A DNA stretch of 64,000 nt from Streptomyces cyanogenus. Lineage in GTDB: Bacteria; Actinomycetota; Actinomycetes; Streptomycetales; Streptomycetaceae. Under the pieces are notes generated by a model that did not search any database, had not been told where the DNA came from, and was given only the letters and a program-made list of their open reading frames with translations. Positions 37,085 through 45,299 of this stretch are shown here, piece by piece. The stretch lies in contig NZ_CP071839.1 of the NCBI RefSeq assembly GCF_017526105.1, positions 558,001 to 622,000 on the forward strand, given 5' to 3'. How positions within the stretch are numbered: position 1 is the stretch's first letter; every line of letters starts with the position of its first letter. Both the position numbers and the translations under genes were made by a program.

Positions 37085-40000
37085 GTGGGCGTACGCACCT
37101 GGATCGACTCCTGGCCTGTCTACCGTCAGCTCACCGGCACGGATCCGCTCGGCCGCGGCGCCGCCGCGAAGAGCGGGCGCAGCGCACGGCTCACGCCCCG
37201 GGTCGCCTCAGCCGACCGCGTGGTGAAGTCCGTCTGCCCGTACTGCGCGGTCGGCTGCGGGCAGAACGTGTACGTCCAGGACGAGAAGGTCACCCAGATC
37301 GAGGGCGACCCGAACTCACCGATCTCGCGCGGGCGGCTGTGCCCCAAGGGCGCGGCGAGCCTGCAGCTGACCACCGGGGACGCCCGCGGACACCAGGTTC
37401 TGTACCGGCGCCCGCACGGCACGGAGTGGGAACGGCTGGGCCTGGACACGGCGATGGACATGATCGCGGACCGGGTGATCGAGGCGCGCCGGGCCGGCTG
37501 GCAGTGGGAGGTCGACGAGACCCGCACCCGGCGCACCCTGGGCATCGCCAGCCTGGGCGGAGCCACCCTCGACAACGAGGAGAACTACCTCCTCAAGAAG
37601 CTGTTCACCGCGCTGGGAGCGATCCAGATCGAGAACCAGGCGCGTGTTTGACACTCCTCCACCGTTCCCGGTCTGGGAACCTCGTTCGGCCGCGGCGGCG
37701 CGACCACCTTCCAGCAGGACCTGCAGAACGCGGACTGCATCGTCATCCAGGGCTCGAACATGGCCGAGTGCCATCCGGTCGGGTTCCAGTGGGTGATGGA
37801 GGCCAAGGCGCGCGGCGCGAAGGTGATCCACGTCGATCCTCGCTTCACCCGCACCAGCGCGCTCGCCGACCTGCACGTGCCGCTGCGCGCGGGCACGGAC
37901 ATCGCCTTCCTCGGCGGGATCGTCAACCACGTGCTGAGGCACGAGAAGTACTTCCGCGAGTACATCGTGGCGTACAGCAACGCCCCGGTGATCCTGCGGG
38001 AGGACTTCCGGGACACCGAGGACCTGGCCGGCGTCTTCTCCGGCCTCAACACCGACAGCCGCTCGTACGACAACGCCAGCTGGCAGTACGAGGGCACCGA
38101 GGTGCAGGCGGCCTCCGGTGAGCGCGACCAGGAGTACGACGAGCGCACCGGCGGCGGCAGCTCGGTGACCGAGGCGGCGCGCGGTGAGGCGCACGGCTCC
38201 GGCGGTGCGGTGATCGGCGAGGGGGAACCGGAACGGGACGAGACGCTGTCCCACCCGCGCTGTGTGTTCCAGGTGCTGAAGCGGCACTACGCCCGCTACA
38301 CGCCCGAGTTGGTCGAGCAGGTCTGCGGGGTGCCGCAGGACCTCTTCCGCCAGGTGTGCGAACTGGTCACGGAGAACTCGGGGCGCGACCGGACGACGGC
38401 CTTCGCCTACGCCGTCGGCTGGACGCAGCACACGGTCGGGGTGCAGAACATCCGGGCGGCCTCCGTCCTGCAGACCCTGCTCGGCAACATCGGCCGGCCC
38501 GGCGGCGGCATCCTCGCCCTGCGCGGCCACGCCTCCATCCAGGGGTCCACCGACATCCCGACCCTGTTCAACCTGCTGCCCGGCTACATCCCGATGCCGC
38601 ACGCCCACCAGAACCAGGACCTGGACGCCTTCGTCGAGGCCGAGGCCGCGCACAAGGGCTACTGGGGCAACATGCGCTCGTACCTGGTGAGCCTGCTCAA
38701 GGCGTACTGGGGTGACGCGGCGACGCCGGAGAACGACTTCTGCTTCGACTACCTGCCCCGGCTGACCGGCTCGCACTCGACGTACGAGACGACGATGGCC
38801 CAGCTGGACGGCGTCTGCAGAGGCTACTTCCTGCTCGGCGAGAACCCCGCCGTGGGCAACGCCAACTCCAAGCTGATGCGGCTCGGCATGGCCAACCTGG
38901 ACTGGCTGGTCGTGCGCGACTTCTCCCTGATCGAATCGGCGACCTGGTGGCAGGACGGCCCCGAGATCGAGACCGGGGAACTGCGCACGGAGGACATCCG
39001 CACGGAGGTGTTCTTCCTGCCGGCCGCCGCGCACACCGAGAAGGACGGCAGCTTCACCAACACCCAGCGGCTGCTCCAGTGGCACCACCAGGCGGTCGAA
39101 CCGCCCGGTGACGCGCGCAGCGAGCTGTGGTTCGCCTACCACCTGGGGCGGATCATCCGGGAGAAGCTCGCCGGGTCCGGTGACGAGATGGACCGGCCGG
39201 TGCTCGACCTCGCCTGGGACTACCCGACGAGGGGCCGGCACGCCGAACCGGACGCGGAGGCGGTCCTCGCGGAGATCAACGGCCGGGACGGCGAGGGAAA
39301 TCCGCTTTCCTCCTACGAGCAGCTGAGGCCCGACGGCTCGACGGTCTGCGGCTGCTGGATCTACTGCGGTGTGTACGCCGACGGCGTCAACCAGGCGGCC
39401 CGCCGCAAGCCGGGCCGGGAGCAGGACTGGGTGGCGGCCGAGTGGGCGTGGGCCTGGCCGGCCAACCGGCGGATCCTGTACAACCGTGCCTCGGCCGACC
39501 CCGGGGGCAGGCCGTGGAGCGAGCGCAAGGCGCTGGTGTGGTGGGACCCGGACAAGGGTGAGCAGGGCGAGTGGACGGGGCACGACGTCCCCGACTTCAA
39601 GAAGGACAAGGCGCCGGACCACGAGCCGCCCGACGACGCGACCGGTCCGGAGGCCCTGTCCGGCACGGACCCGTTCATCATGCAGGCCGACGGCAAGGCC
39701 TGGCTGTACGTGCCGTCCGGACTGACCGACGGACCGCTGCCCACCCACTACGAACCGCAGGACTCCCCGTTCCCGAACCTGCTCCACGACCAGCAGCGCA
39801 ATCCGGTACGGCAGTTGCTGCCGCCGCACCCGGACAACCGCTACCAGCCGAGCGGCGACGAGCCCGGCTCCGGGGTGTTCCCGTACGTGGCCACCACCTA
39901 CCGGCTCACCGAGCACCACACGGCGGGCGGCATGTCCCGCTGGCAGCCGTACCTCGCGGAACTGCAGCCGGAGTTCTTCTGCGAGGTGTCCCCGGAGCTG

Positions 40001-40354
40001 GCCGCCGAGCGGGGCCTCGCCCACACGGGGTGGGCGACGATCGTCAGCGCGCGGGGCGTGGTCGAGGCGCGGGTCCTGGTCACCGACCGGATGGCGCCGC
40101 TGACCGTGCACGGCCGCCGGCTGCACCAGGTGGGGCTGCCGTACCACTGGGGCCCGAACGGCTACAGCACCGGGGACGCGGCCAACGAGCTGCTGCACCT
40201 GTCCCTGGACCCGAACACGCACATCCAGGAGACGAAGGCGTTCGCCGTCGACATCCGCCCGGGACGGCGCCCCCGCGGCCCGGCGGCGGTCGAGCTGGTG
40301 CGGGCGTACCGGATCCGGGCGGGCATCGACGAGCACACCGGCACCGAGCCGTGA
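37085..40354 (+). CDS. fdhA: Selenocysteine-containing formate dehydrogenase catalytic subunit (UGA recoded)
   Basis: Molybdopterin enzyme of 1089 residues oxidising formate. The N-terminal [4Fe-4S] ligands are C51, C54, C58 and C86 (CPYC, GC, LCPKG). Codon 189 is TGA (37649-37651) in the context QARV-U-HSSTVPGLGTSFGRGG. In homologues this position is Sec or Cys, followed by the same conserved His. The reading frame then continues to 40354 with the molybdopterin domains and the C-terminal dinucleotide-binding domain. A SECIS hairpin follows the UGA. The GTG at 37085 has GGAGGAGG five bases upstream. There is no twin-arginine signal. Automated calling would split it into two genes. Confidence 0.95.
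37664..37680 (+). promoter_or_regulatory. SECIS element for UGA recoding
   Basis: GTTCCC-GGTCT-GGGAAC forms a perfect 6-bp stem with a GGUCU pentaloop, starting 12 nt after the UGA. E. coli fdhF has the same 12-nt spacing and a loop containing GGUCU, whose G and U contact SelB. The element lies within the coding sequence as in other bacteria. Confidence 0.92.
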
Positions 40355-40360
40355 GCGGAC

Positions 40361-41374
40361 CTACGCGAGGACGAGGGAGTGGGTGCCGCGCGGCACCAGC
40401 TCCCCGATCACCGGGGCGCCGGGGACCTCACCGGCGACGAGGAGCCCGCCGGAGGTCTGCGCGTCGGCGAGCAGCAGCCGCGTGTCCTCGTCGGTGGTCC
40501 CGAAGTCGGTGTGCGGTGCGACCCACTCCAGGTTGCGCCGGGTGCCGCCGCTGACGTACCCGTCCCGTACGGCCTCCCGGGCGCCCTCCAGGTACGGGAC
40601 GGCGGCGGTGTCGACCACCGCCGTCACCCCGGAGGCGCGGGCCAGTTTGTGCAGATGGCCGAGGAGGCCGAAGCCGGTGACGTCGGTGGCGCACTCGGCG
40701 CCGGCGGCCAGCGCGGCCTCGGCGGCCTCGCGGTTGAGGGCGGCCATCGTGGCGACGGCGTGCGCGAACCGCTCGCCGGTGGCCTTGTGCCGGTTGTTCA
40801 GGACGCCGGTGCCCAGCGGTTTGGTCAGGGACAGCGGCAGCCCGGGCCGGCCGGCGTCGTTGCGCAGCAGCCGGTCGGGGTCGGCGATGCCGGTGACGGC
40901 CATGCCGTACTTGGGTTCCGGGTCGTCGACGCTGTGCCCGCCGCCGACGTGGCAGCCGGCCTCGGTGGCGGTGTCGAGTCCGCCGCGCAGCACCTCGCGG
41001 GCGAGGTCGAACGGGAGCCGGTCGCGGGGCCAGCCGAGCAGGTTGACGGCGAGCACGGGCCGGCCGCCCATCGCGTACACGTCGGACAGGGCGTTGGCTG
41101 CGGCGATCCGGCCCCAGTCGTAGGGGTCGTCCACGACCGGGGTGAAGAAGTCGGCCGTGCACACCAGGGCGGTCCCCCGGTGGGTGACGACCGCGGCGTC
41201 GTCACCGGTGGCGAGGCCGACGAGCAGCGGGGTGTCGCCGCCGGCGAGCGGCGCGGCGGTCAGCCCCGCGACCACCTCCTCCAGTTCACCGGGCGGGATC
41301 TTGCAGGCACAGCCGCCGCCGTGGGCGAACCGGGTGAGCCGTACGGGCGTCTGGTGGGCCGGTGTCGTTGTCAT
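40361..41374 (-). CDS. selD: Selenide, water dikinase (selenophosphate synthetase)
   Basis: Makes selenophosphate from selenide and ATP, the Se donor for Sec-tRNA. The protein has 337 residues. The active-site segment GGGCACKIPP has C22 and K25 at the positions of E. coli Cys17 and Lys20; the catalytic residue is Cys, not Sec. The ATP-binding loop TGDDAAV, DDPYDWGRIAAANALSDVYAMGG and TDVTGFGLLGH are all present. It is convergent with fdhA (6 bp apart) and divergent from selC, only 37 bp away. AGGAG lies nine bases before the ATG at 41374. Confidence 0.96.
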   Translation of the reverse strand: MTTTPAHQTPVRLTRFAHGGGCACKIPPGELEEVVAGLTAAPLAGGDTPLLVGLATGDDAAVVTHRGTALVCTADFFTPVVDDPYDWGRIAAANALSDVYAMGGRPVLAVNLLGWPRDRLPFDLAREVLRGGLDTATEAGCHVGGGHSVDDPEPKYGMAVTGIADPDRLLRNDAGRPGLPLSLTKPLGTGVLNNRHKATGERFAHAVATMAALNREAAEAALAAGAECATDVTGFGLLGHLHKLARASGVTAVVDTAAVPYLEGAREAVRDGYVSGGTRRNLEWVAPHTDFGTTDEDTRLLLADAQTSGGLLVAGEVPGAPVIGELVPRGTHSLVLA

Positions 41375-41411
41375 ACCGGTGGTCTCCTGGGGCAGTAGCC
41401 TGACGGGCGGT

Positions 41412-41504
41412 GGAGGCGTGTGGGTGCCTGGTGGCCCTCCCGGTCTTCAAAACCGAGGTGCCCGAGGATCTCGGGCAGGCGGGTTCGATTCCCGTCCGCC
41501 TCCG
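41412..41504 (+). tRNA. selC: tRNA-Sec (anticodon TCA)
   Basis: Selenocysteine tRNA of 93 nt without encoded CCA. The anticodon loop CTTCAAA (41444-41450 region) has TCA, reading UGA. The long variable arm has a perfect 7-bp stem TGCCCGA/TCGGGCA. The T arm GCGGG-TTCGATT-CCCGT is followed by an 8-nt 3' acceptor strand CCGCCTCC and discriminator G. Seven acceptor pairs are Watson-Crick; the eighth would be U opposite C. The 3' part doubles as the left attachment site of the integrated island. Confidence 0.93.
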
Positions 41505-41505
41505 T
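41480..41505 (+). repeat. Left attachment site (attL) in the selC 3' end
   Basis: Identical over 26 bp to 47756-47781. It starts in the T arm and ends one base after the discriminator. Tyrosine recombinases commonly use the tRNA 3' end as attB. Confidence 0.9.
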
Positions 41506-41579
41506 CCTCTACCTGTGCTGTTGTAAATCTCGGCCAAACACGGGCCTGACGCAGGGACCGACACCCCTACCCTGCCTCC

Positions 41580-41816
41580 ATGGCGAGCATCCGCAAGTGA
41601 GAGCGCAAGGAGGGGTCGGCGATCTACCAGGTGCGCTGGCTCCAGGGTGGCCGCGGCGGCGCCTGGGAGACCGAGAAGTTCGGCGACCCGGTCGCGGCCG
41701 AGGAGTTCAAGAAGCTGGTCGACGCACACGGCCAGCAGCGGCCCCCGGGCTGGGTCACTCAACCCGCCGCAGCTCCGCCAGTAGGTGCTGATACCGCGGC
41801 CGCTGCTCCTGTGTGA
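41580..41816 (+). pseudogene. Truncated tyrosine-type integrase N-terminus with an internal stop
   Basis: From the ATG the frame reads MASIRK-stop-ERKEGSAIYQVRW, then GAWETEKFGDPVAAEEFKKL and VDAHGQQRPPGWV. This is the arm-binding N-terminus of actinobacterial phage-type integrases. Homology ends near 41755 and the catalytic domain is missing. The TGA at codon 7 is a probable CGA-to-TGA change. Its place, just inside attL, is where such an integrase gene is expected. Confidence 0.8.
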
Positions 41817-41959
41817 GCGGCAGCGTCCGACGCGCGCCCGGCCCAGTTCAGAGACGGTGGATCTTCTCGTTGATCTCGTCGGCGGCAGAGCGCACCGGGC
41901 CCGAGGGCGAAGCGGGGGACATGGATCAACCCTATCCGCCCGGTCAGTACCCTGACCCC

Positions 41960-42622
41960 ATGATTCGCGCTGTGATCTTCGACGTCGGCGAGTGCCTCGT
42001 AGACGAGACCACTGAGTACGGCACCTGGGCGGACTGGCTCGGTGTACCCCGCCACACCTTCGCGGCGATGTTCGGCGCCGTCATCGCCCAGGGCCGCGAC
42101 TACCGAGAGGTGTTCCAGGAGTTCCGGCCCGGCTTCGACCTGTACGCCGAGCGCGAGCGCCGGGCCACCGCGGGGAAGCCCGAGCACTTCGGCGAGCAGG
42201 ACCTCTACCCGGACGTCCGCGACGCGCTTACTGCGCTCCGCGCCGACGGCCTGTGGCTGGGCATCGCCGGCAACCAGACGGTGCGCGCAGGCGGCATCCT
42301 CCGCCAGCTGTTCTCCAACGACGTCGACCTGATCGGCACGAGCGACGACTGGGGCGCGAGCAAGCCCGACCCCGAGTTCTTCGAGCGTGTCGCCGAGGTC
42401 GTCCCCGCCGAGGTGGACGAGATGCTGTATGTCGGCGACCGAGTCGACAACGACATCCGCCCGGCCGCCGCAGCCGGCATGCGGACCGCGCTCGTGCACC
42501 GCGGCCCGTGGGCGACGATCCAGTGGAACACCGAGGAAGCGAAGAAGCTCCCCACGTTCCGCGTGGAGAGCCTCCTCGAACTGTCGCCGCTCATCGTCCG
42601 CTTCAACGAGCAAGGGCACTGA
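41960..42622 (+). CDS. HAD-family hydrolase (YihX-like, class IA)
   Basis: Haloacid dehalogenase-fold phosphatase of 220 residues. Motif I is AVIFDVGECLVDE, with G in place of the second Asp, as in YihX-type FDxG members. Motif II is in GIAGNQT, the Lys is in WGASKPDPEFF, and the acidic motif IV is YVGDRVDNDI. The last 20 bp overlap the convergent regulator gene. There is no strong ribosome site. Its substrate and its link to the RiPP are unknown. Confidence 0.85.
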   Translation: MIRAVIFDVGECLVDETTEYGTWADWLGVPRHTFAAMFGAVIAQGRDYREVFQEFRPGFDLYAERERRATAGKPEHFGEQDLYPDVRDALTALRADGLWLGIAGNQTVRAGGILRQLFSNDVDLIGTSDDWGASKPDPEFFERVAEVVPAEVDEMLYVGDRVDNDIRPAAAAGMRTALVHRGPWATIQWNTEEAKKLPTFRVESLLELSPLIVRFNEQGH

Positions 42623-43829
42623 CAGTCGTAGACCACCCATACAGGCGGTCGTCCAGGTCGCGGACGCAGCGCTCGTGCTGGTGCGGCGCCAACGCGCGCC
42701 GCACCTCCCGCACCCGGTCCATGCCCATCGCGTACCAGGTGCGCTCCAGTTGGTCGAGCGCGCGGACCGCGTACCCACACGCCTCCTCCGGGCGGCCGGC
42801 GGCGGCCTCTACAGCGGCGAGGTCACCGAGCACCACAGTGGTCTGCTTCTCGCCGACCGGGCCGAGGGAATCGAGGACGTCGAGCAGCGTGGTCCGGGCC
42901 TGCGGCAGGTGGCCTGCGCGCAGTTGCGTGTTCCCCTTGAAGGCGGCCAGCCGTACCGGGCTGAACCAGTCCAACCACTCGGGCGACGCGTGCTCGCCCC
43001 CGCGCGCGAGAACGTCCTCGGCGTGCCCAATCAGGTGCAGCGCGGTCCTCGGATTCCCGCAGCGGGTCTCACACTCCGCCTCCACCGCGTCCAGCCACGC
43101 GAGCAACTCCGCCGACGCCGGGCCGCGCCGGGCATACGTCCGCGCGGCCACCATCCGCTCAACAGCCTCCTCACGGCGGCCGTCCCAGCCAGGGATGAAC
43201 GCGGTGTGCGCCAAGACCGCGGCGCCGAGCAGAGGATCGTCGGCCTCGCCTGCGGCCTGGAGCGCCCGCAGCAGAGTGTGTGCGGCCCGGTCCGGCTCGC
43301 GCAGGTCGAAGAACTCGATCCGGCCCGCCAGGAGCCACGTCTCGGCGAGCGCCGCGGCGATCCGCTGCCGGGTCTGGCCGGCGGCCTCTGGGAGCAGCGC
43401 GCAGCCGAGGGTGGCGTGCGCGAGCGCGGCCGGGTGCAGCGTGGCCGGTGCGACGGACCAGTACAGGCGCCGGTGTGAACAGGTGACCGCTTCGAAGTCC
43501 TCGGCCGCTGTGGCGGGCTGTACGGCGATGGCCTGCGTGGGGACGGCAGCGAGGCCTACGGCGGCCGCGGTTGCGGCGAGCACTGTTCGGCGCGCGCGTC
43601 CTGCTGGCCTGCCGCCGGTGGGGGTGAATCCAAGCGCTTCGAGGTCTTGGCCGAGGAGCCGTGTGAGAGCCTGGGCGACGTCCGGCTGCGGTACCGGCGG
43701 CTGGTCGGACTCCCACCGTCGGACCTGCCGGACACCGACGCCCAGGGCATCTGCGAGGGCCTGCTGGGAGTGGTAACCGGCCGCGACCCGAGCCGCTTTG
43801 AGTTGGGTGTTACCTGCGCGGCGTGCCAC
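42603..43829 (-). CDS. XRE-family HTH regulator with TPR-like domain
   Basis: Regulator of 408 residues. The N-terminal Cro/C1-type HTH (QLKAARVAAGYHSQQALADA and VGVRQVRRWES) is followed by a hydrophobic stretch (RTVLAATAAAVGLAAVP). A long alpha-helical repeat region resembles TPRs of Streptomyces peptide-sensing regulators. The GTG at 43829 is chosen because GGAGGT lies six bases upstream. It is divergent from the small-gene/RiPP operon and is the likely local regulator. Confidence 0.85.
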   Translation of the reverse strand: MARRAGNTQLKAARVAAGYHSQQALADALGVGVRQVRRWESDQPPVPQPDVAQALTRLLGQDLEALGFTPTGGRPAGRARRTVLAATAAAVGLAAVPTQAIAVQPATAAEDFEAVTCSHRRLYWSVAPATLHPAALAHATLGCALLPEAAGQTRQRIAAALAETWLLAGRIEFFDLREPDRAAHTLLRALQAAGEADDPLLGAAVLAHTAFIPGWDGRREEAVERMVAARTYARRGPASAELLAWLDAVEAECETRCGNPRTALHLIGHAEDVLARGGEHASPEWLDWFSPVRLAAFKGNTQLRAGHLPQARTTLLDVLDSLGPVGEKQTTVVLGDLAAVEAAAGRPEEACGYAVRALDQLERTWYAMGMDRVREVRRALAPHQHERCVRDLDDRLYGWSTTVSALAR

Positions 43830-44019
43830 TGCTGCACCTCCATAGTCGAGCGCTGCGGCAAGTGTCGCCGTAGGCCCTGCTGTTGGCCAGTCGTCACTCG
43901 AAGGCCCCAACGAAAGTCCTCTTTCCGGCACGCAAGAGACCTGTTGAAGTCCTCGGCCTGCCGCAGCTGCAGGACCAATCTGGTGTGCGCCCGATCAGAC
44001 ATGTTGTGGAGGAGTCACC

Positions 44020-44381
44020 ATGCCCACCGCTCCACCCGTGGACGCCCCCGAGTGGGACGCCGTCCGCGTCCCCCGACAGCTCGGCCTCTCCGCGATGGAG
44101 ATCCTCGGTGCCCGAACCGGCGCCGTAGTGGAGGACCCTGCACAGAGCGCGCTGTACTTCTTCCTCCCGGTCGGACTGCCGACACGTGGGACTTGGTGAC
44201 CATGGAAGCGCTCACGGCTGGCACGTCCGTCCCGATCCCGTCGGCCCGCCGCACGGAAGGCCCCGGACCGCACTGGCGGATCTGCCCGGGCGACGACGGA
44301 TGGCTCACGGAACCGGCCGTGTTCTCCGCGGCGCTCGCGGACGCGTTCCGGCCACGCACCAGTGAGGAGCGGGCCGGATGA
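44020..44381 (+). pseudogene. Frameshifted small gene heading the RiPP-side operon
   Basis: The ATG at 44020 has GGAGGAG six bases upstream. The frame runs VDAPEWDAVRVPRQLGLSAM through ALYFFLPVG, then stops early (44200). The next frame carries the natural continuation TADTWDLVTMEALTAG, RRTEGPGPHWRICPGDDGWL, ending at 44381 with an ATGA overlap to the next gene. A one-base change around 44172-44178 explains it. The domain family is not recognised. Confidence 0.65.
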
Positions 44382-44710
44382 CCACCGCGACACAGCCCCT
44401 CGCTGTCCTGTCGCTCCCCGAGTTCCACACCCTGTCCCAGGACCAGGTGCGAGGTATCACCTGCGTGTACGACGGGGCGGCGCTCAGCTCGAAGACGGCC
44501 GTCGACCTCGGCGAGCGACGCCTGCGCCGCGTCGGGGGCCGCGTCAGCTGGTTCCCGCGGGCGTGCCGTCGGTGCGCTCTGGAACAGGCGATGAGCGCGC
44601 TCGTGACGCACAGCCAGTCGTGCGAGGAGTGCGTGGACGACAGCAACCTCTGCCCGACGGGGACTGGCCTGGTGCGCGCGGTCCGCGAGGCACGCAAGGT
44701 CCGCCGATGA
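44378..44710 (+). CDS. Hypothetical protein with conserved cysteines
   Basis: Protein of 110 residues. It has five cysteines, including CRRC and CEEC in the C-terminal half, which could bind a metal. It overlaps both neighbours by ATGA, so it is part of a translationally coupled set. I do not recognise the family. Confidence 0.65.
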   Translation: MTTATQPLAVLSLPEFHTLSQDQVRGITCVYDGAALSSKTAVDLGERRLRRVGGRVSWFPRACRRCALEQAMSALVTHSQSCEECVDDSNLCPTGTGLVRAVREARKVRR

Positions 44711-44853
44711 TGTGCGCCCGCTGTGACCAGCCGATCCAGGGCAAGCCCGAGCCGGTCACTATCGAGACGGGCAGCGGCGTGAGCGGCACGGTGCACGTCT
44801 GCCCGACACCGTGCCGGCCGACGCCGCGTCAGACGTACCCGAAGCAGCGTTGA
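44707..44853 (+). CDS. Very small putative zinc-ribbon protein
   Basis: Forty-eight residues, MMCARCDQPIQGKPEPVT at the start, with CARC and CPTPC pairs. It overlaps the preceding gene by ATGA and ends 150 bp before the RiPP precursor. The function is unknown. Confidence 0.6.
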   Translation: MMCARCDQPIQGKPEPVTIETGSGVSGTVHVCPTPCRPTPRQTYPKQR

Positions 44854-44905
44854 CGCACCCTCGAACCGCGGCCTCGCCGACCCCCTCGATTGGGGAGGCC
44901 GCAGG

Positions 44906-44939
44906 GTCCGCCGCCGGAGCTCCCGTCCCGGCGGCGGAC
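44906..44939. terminator. Hairpin between small genes and RiPP precursor
   Basis: GTCCGCCGCCGG and CCGGCGGCGGAC form a perfect 12-bp stem around a 10-nt loop. It probably ends the upstream transcript or attenuates the RiPP operon leader. Confidence 0.55.
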
Positions 44940-45005
44940 TCCCCTCATGCCCCGCCGCACCGAACGGCGGACCACCCGCACCACCGACGAGAGGAACGAA
45001 CTGCC

Positions 45006-45299
45006 TTGTACGTACACTCCGACCGACTCCCGACCGGCACACCGGTGCCCTCCGGCGCCACCACCCCCACCCCCTGGGGACTCAGGCGCATGGCCCCCTA
45101 CCCGGCGATGAGCCCGGGCTACGCTCGCGCCGTGCTCGACCCGGTCACCCAGACCGCCCAGTTCTTCGACGACGCCGGCCAGGCCATGGAGATGCCCGGC
45201 CACGGCACCAGCACGGGCACCCAGCCGTCGACGGGCACCAGCCCCGACGGCAACGGCACCACCAACGACAGCGACACCGGGAGCGACGGCGACCAGTGA
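45006..45299 (+). CDS. tgmA: ATP-grasp-modified RiPP precursor peptide (graspetide)
   Basis: Precursor of about 97 residues. The leader has the family signature PWGLRRMAPYPA and LDPVTQTAQFFDDAGQAMEM. These elements guide the ATP-grasp enzyme. After MPGHGTS comes a core rich in Thr, Ser, Gly and Asp (TGTQPSTGTSPDGNGTT, then SDTGSDGDQ), suited to Thr/Ser-to-Asp ester crosslinks. Asp-Gly pairs are candidate aspartimide sites. The TTG start has GAGG 11 bases upstream; a GTG at codon 14 is an alternative. It overlaps the ligase gene by GTGA. Confidence 0.85.
   Translation: MYVHSDRLPTGTPVPSGATTPTPWGLRRMAPYPAMSPGYARAVLDPVTQTAQFFDDAGQAMEMPGHGTSTGTQPSTGTSPDGNGTTNDSDTGSDGDQ

Noticed and set aside
37649..37651. 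The fdhA UGA read as a frameshift or nonsense mutation
   Set aside because: The frame is the same on both sides, the context is the conserved Sec/Cys position, a SECIS follows at the exact E. coli spacing, and all sel genes are adjacent.
41429..41504. SelB frame continuing through selC as a present-day overlap
   Set aside because: In the current sequence selB reaches only the attR copy and then island DNA; the overlap with selC is an inferred ancestral state and is reported as such.
41598..41600. The TGA at codon 7 of the integrase stub as a second selenocysteine codon
   Set aside because: No GGUCU-type hairpin follows at the right spacing, relatives have Arg there, and the gene is truncated downstream.
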